Shown piece by piece: positions 7,057 to 14,872 of a DNA stretch of 15,178 nucleotides. Origin of the DNA: Verrucomicrobia bacterium UBA1200 (GTDB taxonomy: Bacteria; Verrucomicrobiota; Kiritimatiellia; RFP12; UBA1067). Under the pieces are notes generated by a model, which ran no database searches, had not been told where the DNA came from, and saw only the letters and a list, made by a program, of their open reading frames with translations. A program made the translations under genes and the position numbers. Every line of letters starts with the position of its first letter. Position 1 is the stretch's first letter. The stretch is from NCBI GenBank assembly GCA_002309765.1, contig DBXY01000003.1, positions 42,144-57,321 on the forward strand. The letters are read 5' to 3'.

Positions 7057-8262
7057 CTACTTGTCGGACCAGTCCGGAGAAAGCCAATTTCCCGGAATGT
7101 TGAACAGCCTGACCGGAGGATCGCCCTCGACATCCAAAAGGTAAAGCGCGGAACGGCAGGAACAAACCAGGTGGCGTCCGTCAGGCGCCCACGACGGATG
7201 CTCGCACTCTCCGCCCGGACCGGGAATGATTCGACTCGAACCGTCCCCCGACGCACCCATGATGGCGACCTCGTAACCGCTGCGCTTGGTGGCGTAGGCG
7301 ATCTGGCCGTTCGGGCCCCAATCGGGGTTGACGTTCTCCGTCCCCTTGTAGGTCAACCGCCGGGAATGCCCGCTGGCCACATCAACAACGTAAATCTGCG
7401 GTTTTCCGGTGGCATCGGAGACATAGGCAATGCAACGGCCGTCCGGCGACCAACAGGGGCTGGCCTCCGCTCCGTGCGGGGTGTTGGTGAGACGGCGAAT
7501 CCGGCCCGAAGAAAGGCTCAGCACGTAAAGTTCGGGATTCCCCTGATAGGAAAGAATCAGGGCCGCGCGCGAACCGTCCGGCGAGATATCCGCACCGGTG
7601 TTGAGTCCTCGGAACGGGGCCAGCGCTTTGCGGTATCCGCCCGTCTGGTTGATACGGTAAATCGCCGGATAGCCGTGCAGGAAACTGGTGTAGTAGATAT
7701 CATGACCGTTCGGCGCCCAACGCGGTCCGACCGCGGCCACATTATCCCGGGTCAATTGCAACACCCCCATACCGTTGGCATCGCAAACGTAAACATCGGC
7801 GCGGTTTGCCCCCCGACGGTTGACAAAGGTGATTTTAGACTGGGCAATGCCTTTCTTGCCCGCAATCTGCTTGACCATCTCGTCCGCCAACTGGTGGGCC
7901 TGACGGCGCACCTCGGTCTGCCCGGAAGATACCCTAGCCCAGCCAAAACGTTTTCCGGCCCAGGAGACATCGCACCGGGTCTGAATCCCGCCACCGGCGT
8001 CCGCCACCGTTCCCGACACATTGACCGAACCGTTCTGCGCGACCGTAAACCAGCCGGACAACTCCAAATCGCGGGTCAAGGTCTGCACAAAAAGCCGTCC
8101 GTTAGGACCGGTCGCGTTAAGCCTGGCTAAGGAAACCGCGTCTTTCTTCGCACCCGGCTTCACCACGGTAATCAATGGGGACGCGGCCAGCGCGTCTGCG
8201 ACGGGAAAAGCCCCGGAAAGCAACGCCAAAACCGCAATCGACAAGCAAAAATTACGAAACAT
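7057..8262 (-). CDS. tolB: Tol-Pal system protein TolB
   Basis: TolB is the periplasmic beta-propeller that binds Pal and is released by the energised Tol complex. The 401-residue protein has a signal peptide with probable cleavage after ADALA (about 26), an N-terminal alpha/beta domain (about 28-140) and a six-bladed propeller (about 142-400). Blade motifs are clear: WAPNG at 182-186, SPDGSRAAL at 227-235, WSPDGRCIAY at 271-280, DWGPNGQIAY at 314-323 and WAPDGRHLV at 358-366. Length and order match the family. The ATG has a strong TGAGGAG five bases upstream and a promoter-like sequence just before it, so tolB heads this transcript. tolQ, tolR and tolA are not in the window. Confidence 0.94.
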   Translation of the reverse strand: MFRNFCLSIAVLALLSGAFPVADALAASPLITVVKPGAKKDAVSLARLNATGPNGRLFVQTLTRDLELSGWFTVAQNGSVNVSGTVADAGGGIQTRCDVSWAGKRFGWARVSSGQTEVRRQAHQLADEMVKQIAGKKGIAQSKITFVNRRGANRADVYVCDANGMGVLQLTRDNVAAVGPRWAPNGHDIYYTSFLHGYPAIYRINQTGGYRKALAPFRGLNTGADISPDGSRAALILSYQGNPELYVLSLSSGRIRRLTNTPHGAEASPCWSPDGRCIAYVSDATGKPQIYVVDVASGHSRRLTYKGTENVNPDWGPNGQIAYATKRSGYEVAIMGASGDGSSRIIPGPGGECEHPSWAPDGRHLVCSCRSALYLLDVEGDPPVRLFNIPGNWLSPDWSDK

Positions 8263-8286
8263 AAAAACTCCTCAAAAACGCGAAGT

Positions 8287-8316
8287 ATTATATGACAAAA
8301 AGCCGTTTGGGGGCAA
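8287..8316 (-). promoter_or_regulatory. Probable sigma70-type promoter of tolB-pal
   Basis: On the minus strand TTGCCC (8311-8316) is followed after 18 bases by a perfect TATAAT (8287-8292). Transcription would begin near 8280, giving a leader of about 18 bases that still includes the GAGGAG at 8268-8273. The -35 matches four of six consensus bases. Confidence 0.6.
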
Positions 8317-8418
8317 GCCGATTTTGTTCCGATTGGAGAAAAAAAAGACAAAATCCGGTTTCTGAGTCGCGATACGCACCCCCATCAGTCCGGCTTTGCA
8401 TTTTTTGTCGATAATTCA

Positions 8419-8447
8419 TTGCCTAAAACTTCGTGAAATAGTAGAAT
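8419..8447 (+). promoter_or_regulatory. Probable promoter of the flavodiiron protein gene
   Basis: TTGCCT (8419-8424) and TAGAAT (8442-8447) are separated by 17 bases, matching four and five of six consensus positions. Transcription would begin near 8454, giving a leader of about 56 bases that ends in AGAGGAG (8499-8505), four bases before the ATG. Confidence 0.5.
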
Positions 8448-8509
8448 AGATGAGTTTTTTGTTTGGAATTCTGTTTCGAGTTTTCTTGATTACCGTTTAG
8501 AGGAGACGC

Positions 8510-9679
8510 ATGAAAATCACAGACGACATCAAGTACGTCGGGGTCAACGACCACCAAGTGGATTTGTTCGAAGGGCAATTCGAGGTGCCGCTGGGCATGG
8601 CTTACAACTCATACGTGGTGATTGACGACCAAACCACGGTCTTTGATTCGGTTGACCAGCATTTTGGCGACGAATGGTTGGACAACATCCGTAAAACATT
8701 GGGCAGCCGCACCCCGGATTATCTAATCGTCCAGCACATGGAACCGGATCACAGCGCCAACATCGTAAAATTCATGGAGGCATTTCCCAACGCTAAACTG
8801 GTGGCATCCGACAAGGCGTTCGCGATGATGCTCAACTTTTTCGGCACCGACTGGAACGACCGGAAGATTGCGGTCAAGGAAGGTTCTACCCTCAATACCG
8901 GTAAACACACTTTCAATTTCATCGCCGCGCCGATGGTTCACTGGCCCGAGGTTATCATGACGTATGACAGTTGCGACAAAGCGCTGTTCTCGGCGGACGG
9001 TTTTGGCAAGTTCGGCGCTAATGACGTCGAAGATCCCGAAGGTTGGGATTGCGAGGCTCGCCGTTACTACTTCGGCATTGTCGGCAAGTACGGGGCGCAA
9101 GTCCAAGCGGTTTTGAAGAAGGCCGCCGGGCTGGAAATTAAGCTGATTCTGCCGTTGCACGGGCCCATCCACGACACCCCGGAAACAATCGGCCACGTAA
9201 TCAAACAATACAGCACCTGGTCCGCCTATGACATTGAGACCAACGGCGTATGCATCGCCTACACCTCGGTTTACGGCCACACTAAAGCCGCGGTCGAAAA
9301 GCTCGCCGAACTGCTTAAGGCCCGCGGCTGCCCCAAAGTTGCCGTTGCCGACCTCGCCCGCGACGATATGTTTGAGACAATAGAGGACGGTTTCCGTTAT
9401 GGAAAGCTCGTGCTTGCCACCACCACCTATAACGGCGACATTTTCCCGTTCATGCGCACTTACATCACCCATCTGCTGGAGCGCAACTACCAGAAGCGCA
9501 CCATCGGTCTGATTGAAAACGGCAGTTGGGCACCCACTGCGGCCAAAGTCATGAAAGCCATGTTCGAAAAATCCAAAAACATCGCTTTCTGCGAAAACAC
9601 CGTTACCATCAAATCGGCGCTAAACGAACAATCGCTGCAACAGCTTGCCGCGCTGGCGGACGAACTTTGCCGCGGTTGA
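8510..9679 (+). CDS. fprA: A-type flavoprotein / flavodiiron protein (O2 or NO reductase)
   Basis: Flavodiiron proteins reduce O2 to water or NO to N2O in the cytoplasm, protecting oxygen-sensitive cells, usually with electrons from rubredoxin or a flavin reductase. The 389-residue protein is the simple class A form: a metallo-beta-lactamase-like domain (about 1-240) followed by a flavodoxin domain (about 247-385). The diiron ligands are visible: H76, E78, D80 and H81 in HMEPDH, H144 in MVHWPE, D163 in SADGFG and H217 in PLHGP. The FMN phosphate loop is YTSVYGHT at 251-258. No rubredoxin or NADH-reductase domain is fused, and none is nearby. AGAGGAG four bases before the ATG supports the start. 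O2 versus NO preference cannot be read from sequence by eye. Confidence 0.95.
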   Translation: MKITDDIKYVGVNDHQVDLFEGQFEVPLGMAYNSYVVIDDQTTVFDSVDQHFGDEWLDNIRKTLGSRTPDYLIVQHMEPDHSANIVKFMEAFPNAKLVASDKAFAMMLNFFGTDWNDRKIAVKEGSTLNTGKHTFNFIAAPMVHWPEVIMTYDSCDKALFSADGFGKFGANDVEDPEGWDCEARRYYFGIVGKYGAQVQAVLKKAAGLEIKLILPLHGPIHDTPETIGHVIKQYSTWSAYDIETNGVCIAYTSVYGHTKAAVEKLAELLKARGCPKVAVADLARDDMFETIEDGFRYGKLVLATTTYNGDIFPFMRTYITHLLERNYQKRTIGLIENGSWAPTAAKVMKAMFEKSKNIAFCENTVTIKSALNEQSLQQLAALADELCRG

Positions 9680-9702
9680 AATTAAATCCATTCCCAAATG
9701 AC

Positions 9703-9736
9703 GGGCGTCGCGCATTGTGAAAGTGCGCCGGCGCCC
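9703..9736 (+). other. Stem-loop between the flavodiiron and phosphoesterase genes
   Basis: GGGCG (9703-9707) pairs with CGCCC (9732-9736), and GCGCA (9710-9714) pairs with TGCGC (9724-9728), with a TC/CGG internal loop and a nine-base apical loop. It lies 24 bases after the flavodiiron stop. No T-run follows, so it may be an attenuating or RNA-stabilising element, or a rho-type end, more than a classical terminator. Confidence 0.45.
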
Positions 9737-9762
9737 GAATACCGCCGTATAGGACAATCACC

Positions 9763-10905
9763 GTGTTTTTTATTGTCATACTGCTTTTTTCCCTCGTGGT
9801 GTGGGCGGGACTTGAAATCGCTTTGGTACGCCATCTGGGACTTAAGCTGTGGCAACGTCTGGCAGTAGACGCATTGCTTTTGCTGGCGACACAAAAATTC
9901 TGGGTTTACTTTTTTATCGGCGGAAACTTTTTCCTGCCGGAAATCCCGGTACCCATGTATCGAATCACGGGATGGGCGTGCGCCGGATGCGAGATGCTGT
10001 TCGGATTGGTGGTGCTGTTCCGAATTGTCAACTTTCGCAAACCCAAGGCGGAATATGTGCCAAGATTGCGCCGCGCCACGCTCTGGATGGTTTTGACGGC
10101 AGCGCTCGTTTCCGCCTACGGGATTTACGAGGGAGCGCGCGTTCCCCGAATAAAACGGGTCAACATCCAATTCCCCGACCTGCCGGAAGCGTTCAACGGT
10201 TACCGGATCGCGATGCTCACCGACATCCATTGCGGCGCGGCGGCCAAGCGCTCGCGCACGGAAAAAATCGTTAGCGCAACGAATCTCCTTAACGCCGACG
10301 CGATATGCCTTACCGGCGATTTGGTGGACGGACTGCCGAACAAATACCGAAACGAACTGGAACCATTGCGGGATTTGACAGCCAAAGACGGGGTGTTCGG
10401 CTGCACCGGAAACCATGAATACTACTCAAAATACCAACTCTGGCGACCGATCTGGATTAACGAATGGCACATCCGCATGCTGGACGGCGAAAGCGCGGAG
10501 ATACGCCGCGGCGGCGACACGCTGGCAATCGGCGGCGTTTGCGACGAAGCCGGCGCTGCAGCCCCCCCTGCGGCCCGTTGGTCCGCCCCGGACGTAAACG
10601 CGACGTTTGCCAAAGCCAATCCATCCGCATTCAAGATTCTGTTGCGCCACCGCCCTACCGGATTGGAAGATGCGGACAAGGCGGGAGTGAGATTGCAATT
10701 GTCTGGGCACACCCACGGTGGAGCGATCATCGGGTTTGACCTGCTGGTGCGGGAAATCAACGACCACCATGTGCGAGGCCTATACCGTAACGGCAACACC
10801 CGACTCTACCTATCTGCCGGCAGCGGACAGTGGGGCGGTTTTCCGCTACGGCTCGGCGTGCCATCCGAGATCACGGAAATCACCTTGGTAAAAACCGACT
10901 CCTGA
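9763..10905 (+). CDS. Membrane-bound calcineurin-like metallophosphoesterase
   Basis: The 380-residue protein has four predicted membrane helices (about 3-21, 32-53, 67-90, 105-122) and a calcineurin-type phosphoesterase domain (about 130-376). All family motifs are present: D154 and H156 in TDIHCG, D186 in TGDLVD, N217 and H218 in GNHEYY, H296 in LLRHRP, and H316 and H318 in SGHTHGG. It should bind two metal ions and cleave a phosphodiester or pyrophosphate bond next to the membrane. The closest known types by architecture are YaeI/YkuE-like enzymes; LpxG-type lipid A precursor hydrolases share the fold, so a lipid substrate is possible but unproven. The start is GTG, supported by AGGA eight bases upstream; no better start is seen. 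It lies 83 bases after the flavodiiron gene and converges on the ABC permease gene 27 bases on. Confidence 0.9.
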   Translation: MFFIVILLFSLVVWAGLEIALVRHLGLKLWQRLAVDALLLLATQKFWVYFFIGGNFFLPEIPVPMYRITGWACAGCEMLFGLVVLFRIVNFRKPKAEYVPRLRRATLWMVLTAALVSAYGIYEGARVPRIKRVNIQFPDLPEAFNGYRIAMLTDIHCGAAAKRSRTEKIVSATNLLNADAICLTGDLVDGLPNKYRNELEPLRDLTAKDGVFGCTGNHEYYSKYQLWRPIWINEWHIRMLDGESAEIRRGGDTLAIGGVCDEAGAAAPPAARWSAPDVNATFAKANPSAFKILLRHRPTGLEDADKAGVRLQLSGHTHGGAIIGFDLLVREINDHHVRGLYRNGNTRLYLSAGSGQWGGFPLRLGVPSEITEITLVKTDS

Positions 10906-10932
10906 CCGTTTCGTGAAATGTCTGCCGAGATA

Positions 10933-12159
10933 TTATTCGTAACGGAGACAGTCTATCGGGTTAAGCCGCGAAGCGCGTAACGCAGGATAAAAACCGAAAA
11001 ACACCCCAACCATCGCGCTGAACAGGAACGACACCAGCACCGATGAGGTGGTGATCAAAATCGGCCAGTTTTGAAGATTACCGACGGTTTTTGCCCCTAC
11101 AACCCCTAACGCGACACCGATCAACCCGCCGACGGTAGAAAGTACCATCGATTCCGCGATGAATTGTAGCAAAATGTCGCTGGGAGTCGCGCCAATAGCC
11201 ATACGCAACCCGATTTCACGGGTACGCTCCGTTACCGACACCAGCATGATGTTCATGATGCCGATACCTCCCACCACCAGCGAAATTGACGCCACCGTGG
11301 TCAGCAGGATGGTCATCAGCTTACTGACGCTGCCGATCGTGTTGCTGATTTCCGTGGTATCGATCAGGTTGACATCAGGATCCCCGGACGGCCTGATCTT
11401 GTGGCGCTGCTTGATCAACGCCTCAATCTCTTTCTTGGCAGCGTCCATGTCGTCCAACGAATACAATGAGACGTTAAGCATGTTGACATTGTTGAATTTG
11501 GATTTTTGTAGCACCCGCTTTACCGTGGTATATGGCGCAAGAATCACGTCGTCCTGGTCTTGCCCCATCGCGTTACTGCCCTTGTGCTCCATTACCCCCA
11601 GCACCTTAAACGGCATATTCCTAATGCGGATCACCTTGCCGATCGGGTCGTCGTCACCAAACAAATTCTCCACCACGGTGGTACCGAGAATACATACGCG
11701 CGAACCGATACGCTGCTCCGTGTCCGAGAAGAAAATCCCCTGCCCGATATTCCAGTTGCGCACTGCCGGATAATCTACCGAAACCCCTTGAACCTGCGTT
11801 GCCCAATTTTTCTCTTGGTAAATAATCTGTCCGCTGGTACGCACCATCGGGGACACCGCCTTGACATAGTGGGATATGTCTTTGGTAATGGCGATGCCGT
11901 CATCCGCGGTAAGAGTCTGGAAACCGCCCGATCCGGAACGCACCCCGCCCATATTGCGGCTGGCGGGAAAAACCATAATCAGGTTGCTGCCCATGTTGTT
12001 GATCTCATTGACCATCATGGTCGACGCCCCCTGCCCGATCGACACCACCGCGATTACCGCCGCGATACCGACAATGATACCCAGCGCGGTTAACAGCGAA
12101 CGGGTTTTGTTGCGGGCGATCGCCCGAAGCGCCACCTTAAAAATCATCCACAAATTCAT
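10933..12159 (-). CDS. MacB-type ABC transporter permease
   Basis: This 408-residue permease has the MacB/FtsX architecture: one N-terminal helix (about 23-43), a large extracytoplasmic MacB core domain (about 45-270) and three C-terminal helices (about 281-308, 332-358, 371-394). The conserved stretch VGGIGIMNIMLVSVTERTRE begins at 296, followed by IGLRMAIGA. Such proteins use ATP hydrolysis to drive movement across the envelope (mechanotransmission), exporting peptides, macrolides, toxins or lipoproteins, normally with a periplasmic MacA-like partner. None is next to it here. Its ATG lies 12 bases after the ATPase stop, and the Shine-Dalgarno (GGAG) overlaps that stop (TAGGAG), so the two proteins should be made together. 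The substrate is unknown. Confidence 0.94.
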   Translation of the reverse strand: MNLWMIFKVALRAIARNKTRSLLTALGIIVGIAAVIAVVSIGQGASTMMVNEINNMGSNLIMVFPASRNMGGVRSGSGGFQTLTADDGIAITKDISHYVKAVSPMVRTSGQIIYQEKNWATQVQGVSVDYPAVRNWNIGQGIFFSDTEQRIGSRVCILGTTVVENLFGDDDPIGKVIRIRNMPFKVLGVMEHKGSNAMGQDQDDVILAPYTTVKRVLQKSKFNNVNMLNVSLYSLDDMDAAKKEIEALIKQRHKIRPSGDPDVNLIDTTEISNTIGSVSKLMTILLTTVASISLVVGGIGIMNIMLVSVTERTREIGLRMAIGATPSDILLQFIAESMVLSTVGGLIGVALGVVGAKTVGNLQNWPILITTSSVLVSFLFSAMVGVFFGFYPALRASRLNPIDCLRYE

Positions 12160-12171
12160 GTGAACAGTCTC

Positions 12172-12843
12172 CTACTGGCTGACGATCAACCCATCACGCA
12201 CCACGATCCGACGTTTAGCGTACGCGGCAATATCATCTTCGTGGGTGACCATAACCACCGTAATGCCTTCTTTGTTCAACTCGGTAAACAGCTTCATGAT
12301 TTCCACGCTCGACTTGGTGTCAAGGTTACCGGTCGGCTCATCGGCCAACAGCACCGGAGGGTCGTTCATCAACGCCCGCGCGATCGCCACGCGCTGCTGC
12401 TGTCCGCCGGAGAGTTGTGCCGGGGTGTGGTGCACCCGCTCTCCCAATCCGACCCGTTCCAACAACTCCATCGCCCGCGCGGCACGCTTCTGTTTCTGAT
12501 ATTTCGGATGGTAGAAGGTCGGCAACTCCACATTCTCCAGGGCGCTGGTGCGGGCCAAAAGATTAAAGTTCTGGAATACAAACCCCAGCTTCTGGTTGCG
12601 GACGTGAGCCAACTCAGACTTGGTCATCCCGCTCACCTGTATCCCGTCCAATTTGTACGAACCCGATGTCGGCACGTCCAAACACCCCAAAATGTTCAAC
12701 AACGTGCTTTTGCCGGAACCGGACGCGCCCATGATGGCGACGAACTCTCCGTTATCAATGTTTAACGACACCCCGGCAAGCGCGTTGACAGTCACGTCAC
12801 CGATGGTGTAGGTTTTCATCAAATCTTTGACTTCAATTAGCAT
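12172..12843 (-). CDS. MacB/LolD-type ABC transporter ATPase
   Basis: The 223-residue nucleotide-binding protein pairs with the permease that follows it. Walker A is GASGSGKS at 39-46, the Q-loop is VFQNFNLL around Q91, the signature LSGGQQQR is at 144-151, Walker B VLLADEP is at 164-170 and the switch histidine is H201. Residues LNILGCLD after Walker A and TGNLD after Walker B are typical of the MacB/LolD/FtsE branch. It lacks its own permease domain, unlike fused E. coli MacB. It starts 62 bases after the E1 beta stop, probably on the same transcript. A small hairpin covers its presumed ribosome site. Confidence 0.95.
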   Translation of the reverse strand: MLIEVKDLMKTYTIGDVTVNALAGVSLNIDNGEFVAIMGASGSGKSTLLNILGCLDVPTSGSYKLDGIQVSGMTKSELAHVRNQKLGFVFQNFNLLARTSALENVELPTFYHPKYQKQKRAARAMELLERVGLGERVHHTPAQLSGGQQQRVAIARALMNDPPVLLADEPTGNLDTKSSVEIMKLFTELNKEGITVVMVTHEDDIAAYAKRRIVVRDGLIVSQ

Positions 12844-12849
12844 GGTTAG

Positions 12850-12867
12850 TAACCCTTCATTGGGTTA
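12850..12867 (-). promoter_or_regulatory. Hairpin covering the ribosome site of the ABC ATPase gene
   Basis: On the minus strand TAACCC and GGGTTA form a perfect six-pair stem around AATGAA. The only purine-rich ribosome-site candidate (AAGGG, about nine bases before the ATG) lies partly in the 3' arm. The stem could dampen translation or simply mark the gene junction. No T-run follows, so it is not a convincing terminator. Confidence 0.35.
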
Positions 12868-12905
12868 AACATTAAACAGCTGCTAAAAATTGCCGCAAAA
12901 AACAA

Positions 12906-13877
12906 TCACTCGCACATTTCCTTGACTGCGGCTTTAATGTCGGCCACGGAAGGGATCAAGGTCAGTTCCAAAGGTTTGCTGGCCGGGAACGGCAAGTCTG
13001 GCGAGGTAATGCGGCGAACCGGCGCCTCCAGATAATCTTGCGCGCCTTCGGCGATCCGGGCCGCGATCTCCGCCGAGAAACCGCCGGTAAGCGGACCTTC
13101 CTCCACCACAATCGCGCGACCGGTGTGCGTTATCGATTCCAGCACGGTATCCATATCAAGCGGGCTGAGCGAGCAAAGATCAATCACCTCCACGCTGTAG
13201 CCGTCATTAGCCAACTCCGCCGCCGCCCGGCGCGCCAAGATAGTCATGTACGACCAGGCGACAATGGTGATGTCGTCACCCTCCGTCACCCTTTTTGCGA
13301 ACCCGATCGGTTGCGGCGGCGGCAATTCGTCTGGCATCTCAAAACGCAACGGATAAAGCAGCTTGTGTTCCAAAAAGATCACCGGGTTATCGTCACGGAT
13401 GGAAGCCTGCAACAGCGCAGATGCGTCCAAAGCGTTTGACGGCGCGACGACTTTGATGCCGGGAGTACCCAAAAACAGCCGCTCCAACGACTGCGAATGC
13501 GTGGCACCGTAACCGCGTCCCGCCCCCGGCGGAGTGCGCAACACCATAGGACATTTTTGCCCATAAATCGGATGCAGCTTTGCCGCCAGATTGACCATCT
13601 GGTCCACCGCCAAAGTAATGAAATCCATAAACATGATTTCCATTACTGGGCGCAACCCGGCCACCGCCGCCCCGATGGCGATGCCGGTTATGGCCTGCTC
13701 GGAAATAGGTGTGTTGCGAATACGCTCCGGCCCGAACTCGTCAATCAATCCGCGGGTCACGCCAAATGCGCCGCCATAAACCCCAATGTCCTCGCCTAAC
13801 AGAAAAACCGACTCGTCGTTACGCAACTCCTGCGCCAAAGTCTCGCGAATCGCCTGGGTAAAAGTGATGTTTCTCAT
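12906..13877 (-). CDS. pdhB: Pyruvate/2-oxoacid dehydrogenase E1 component, beta subunit
   Basis: The E1 alpha2-beta2 enzyme decarboxylates pyruvate (or a related 2-oxoacid or acetoin) using thiamine diphosphate and passes the acyl group to lipoyl-E2. The 323-residue beta chain has the N-terminal pyrimidine-binding domain with GEDIGVYGGAFGVT at 28-41, the catalytic glutamate E60 in ISEQAITG, and H127 in ATHSQS. The transketolase C-terminal domain covers about 200-320. Length is normal for the family. It follows the alpha gene by 26 bases and has GAGGAT four bases before its ATG. The E2 and E3 genes are not in the window, so the substrate (pyruvate, acetoin or branched-chain acid) is inferred, with pyruvate first. 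Confidence 0.92.
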   Translation of the reverse strand: MRNITFTQAIRETLAQELRNDESVFLLGEDIGVYGGAFGVTRGLIDEFGPERIRNTPISEQAITGIAIGAAVAGLRPVMEIMFMDFITLAVDQMVNLAAKLHPIYGQKCPMVLRTPPGAGRGYGATHSQSLERLFLGTPGIKVVAPSNALDASALLQASIRDDNPVIFLEHKLLYPLRFEMPDELPPPQPIGFAKRVTEGDDITIVAWSYMTILARRAAAELANDGYSVEVIDLCSLSPLDMDTVLESITHTGRAIVVEEGPLTGGFSAEIAARIAEGAQDYLEAPVRRITSPDLPFPASKPLELTLIPSVADIKAAVKEMCE

Positions 13878-13903
13878 GGTATCCTCGGTACAAAAATGAA
13901 GAA

Positions 13904-14851
13904 CTAAGCGAACAACCGCGCTTTGAAACGCGCGGCATCGGCGGACGGGGAATTTTCAGCAAACTCAACACAACGGTTGATAACGGACTCCGCTTCGGAT
14001 TTGGTCTGTTCCAACTGCTCGGGGGTTGCTTCTCCGCGGGAAAGCAAAAGTTTTTCCAAGTTAGTTATCGGGTCGTTCTTTCTGGCTTCGTTCTCCTCTT
14101 CGCGGGTCCGGTAAACCCTTGGATCGCCTTTAGAGTGGCCGGAAAAACGGTAAGTCAGAACCTCCAGTAAAGCCGGCCCGTTACCCGCCCGCGCCGACTC
14201 GACCAATTCCGAGACTGCAGCGCACAAGCCCTCGATATCGTTACCATCGGTGCGTTTGCCCGGAATTCCGTAGGCTGCCGCTCGGTCGCAAACCACTGGG
14301 TTGGCCAACCCCACGGAAATCGGAGTGGACATGGCGTAACGGTTATTCTCCACAATGTAAACCACCGGCAACTTCCACAGTGCGGCAAGGTTGATCGCTT
14401 CGTGGAACATCCCCTCGTTGGAAGCGCCGTCGCCCAAAATACACGCCACCACGCGACCGGTTTTGTGGACTTTCGCCTCCATTGCCAAACCCGCCGCAAA
14501 CGCCATACTGCCGGCGGTGATTCCGTTCGCGCCGTAAAAACCGATTTCCGGGGCCATCATCATTTGGCTGCCACCGTATCCATGGGAATAACCGGTATCG
14601 CGCCCGAAAAGCTCGGCCATCACTCGGGCCGGATCCGCCCCGCGCGCTATAAAATGTCCGTGCCCGCGATGGGTTGAAGTCATCGCGTCCTGCGGCTTCA
14701 GCGCGGCGGCAATACCTACCGCCACCCCCTCCTGCCCCACGCAGGTGTGCGCCGTACCCATGATGCGCCCTTCCAGGAAAAATTTCTCGATGGTTTCCTC
14801 AAAGAGCCGGATGATCCGCATTGTGGTCAAATCCGCCAAGGTTGCTTTCAT
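13904..14851 (-). CDS. pdhA: Pyruvate/2-oxoacid (or acetoin) dehydrogenase E1 component, alpha subunit
   Basis: This subunit binds thiamine diphosphate and pairs with the beta chain encoded next. I take the ATG at 14851 (315 residues) because GAGAGGGA lies about ten bases upstream. A GTG at 14860 would add three residues but sits only two bases from that site. The cofactor motif runs from GDGASNEG (140-147) to ENN (168-170), about 31 residues, as expected. Also visible are H35 in GTAHTCVGQE, R62 in THRGHGH and H239 in the phosphorylation-loop-like GHSKGDP. The RGHGH and ELFGRDTG segments resemble acetoin dehydrogenase AcoA, so that is the main alternative. The usual GKGGSMH loop is replaced by GYGGSQMMMAPE (91-102). 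It begins 21 bases after the rhamnosidase stop, suggesting co-transcription. Confidence 0.91.
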   Translation of the reverse strand: MKATLADLTTMRIIRLFEETIEKFFLEGRIMGTAHTCVGQEGVAVGIAAALKPQDAMTSTHRGHGHFIARGADPARVMAELFGRDTGYSHGYGGSQMMMAPEIGFYGANGITAGSMAFAAGLAMEAKVHKTGRVVACILGDGASNEGMFHEAINLAALWKLPVVYIVENNRYAMSTPISVGLANPVVCDRAAAYGIPGKRTDGNDIEGLCAAVSELVESARAGNGPALLEVLTYRFSGHSKGDPRVYRTREEENEARKNDPITNLEKLLLSRGEATPEQLEQTKSEAESVINRCVEFAENSPSADAARFKARLFA

Positions 14852-14872
14852 AATCGTCACTTCCCTCTCTGA

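Larger units (their letters stand above)
8263..8509. other. Divergent intergenic region between tolB and the flavodiiron gene
   Basis: This 247-base region has no coding frame that I believe. It is AT-rich and holds a promoter-like sequence on each strand plus the Shine-Dalgarno sites of both genes. A loose inverted repeat (ATTTTGT near 8321, ACAAAAT near 8347, about 20 bases apart) lies between the promoters and could be a regulator site or chance. I see no tRNA or riboswitch fold. Confidence 0.6.

Noticed and set aside
6625..8130. A 501-residue open frame on the plus strand
   Set aside because: It is exactly antisense to pal and tolB, both unmistakable, and its product is Arg/Pro/His-rich without domains, as expected of a shadow frame in GC-rich DNA.
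8263..8509. A small RNA or tRNA in the divergent intergenic region
   Set aside because: No cloverleaf or strong GC stem followed by a T-run was found; the region is explained by two promoters and leaders.
8723..9472. A 249-residue minus-strand frame inside the flavodiiron gene
   Set aside because: Antisense to a protein with all catalytic motifs; no recognisable domain of its own.
14852..14860. GTG at 14860 as the E1 alpha start
   Set aside because: It leaves only two bases after the GAGAGGGA ribosome site; the ATG at 14851 has normal spacing.
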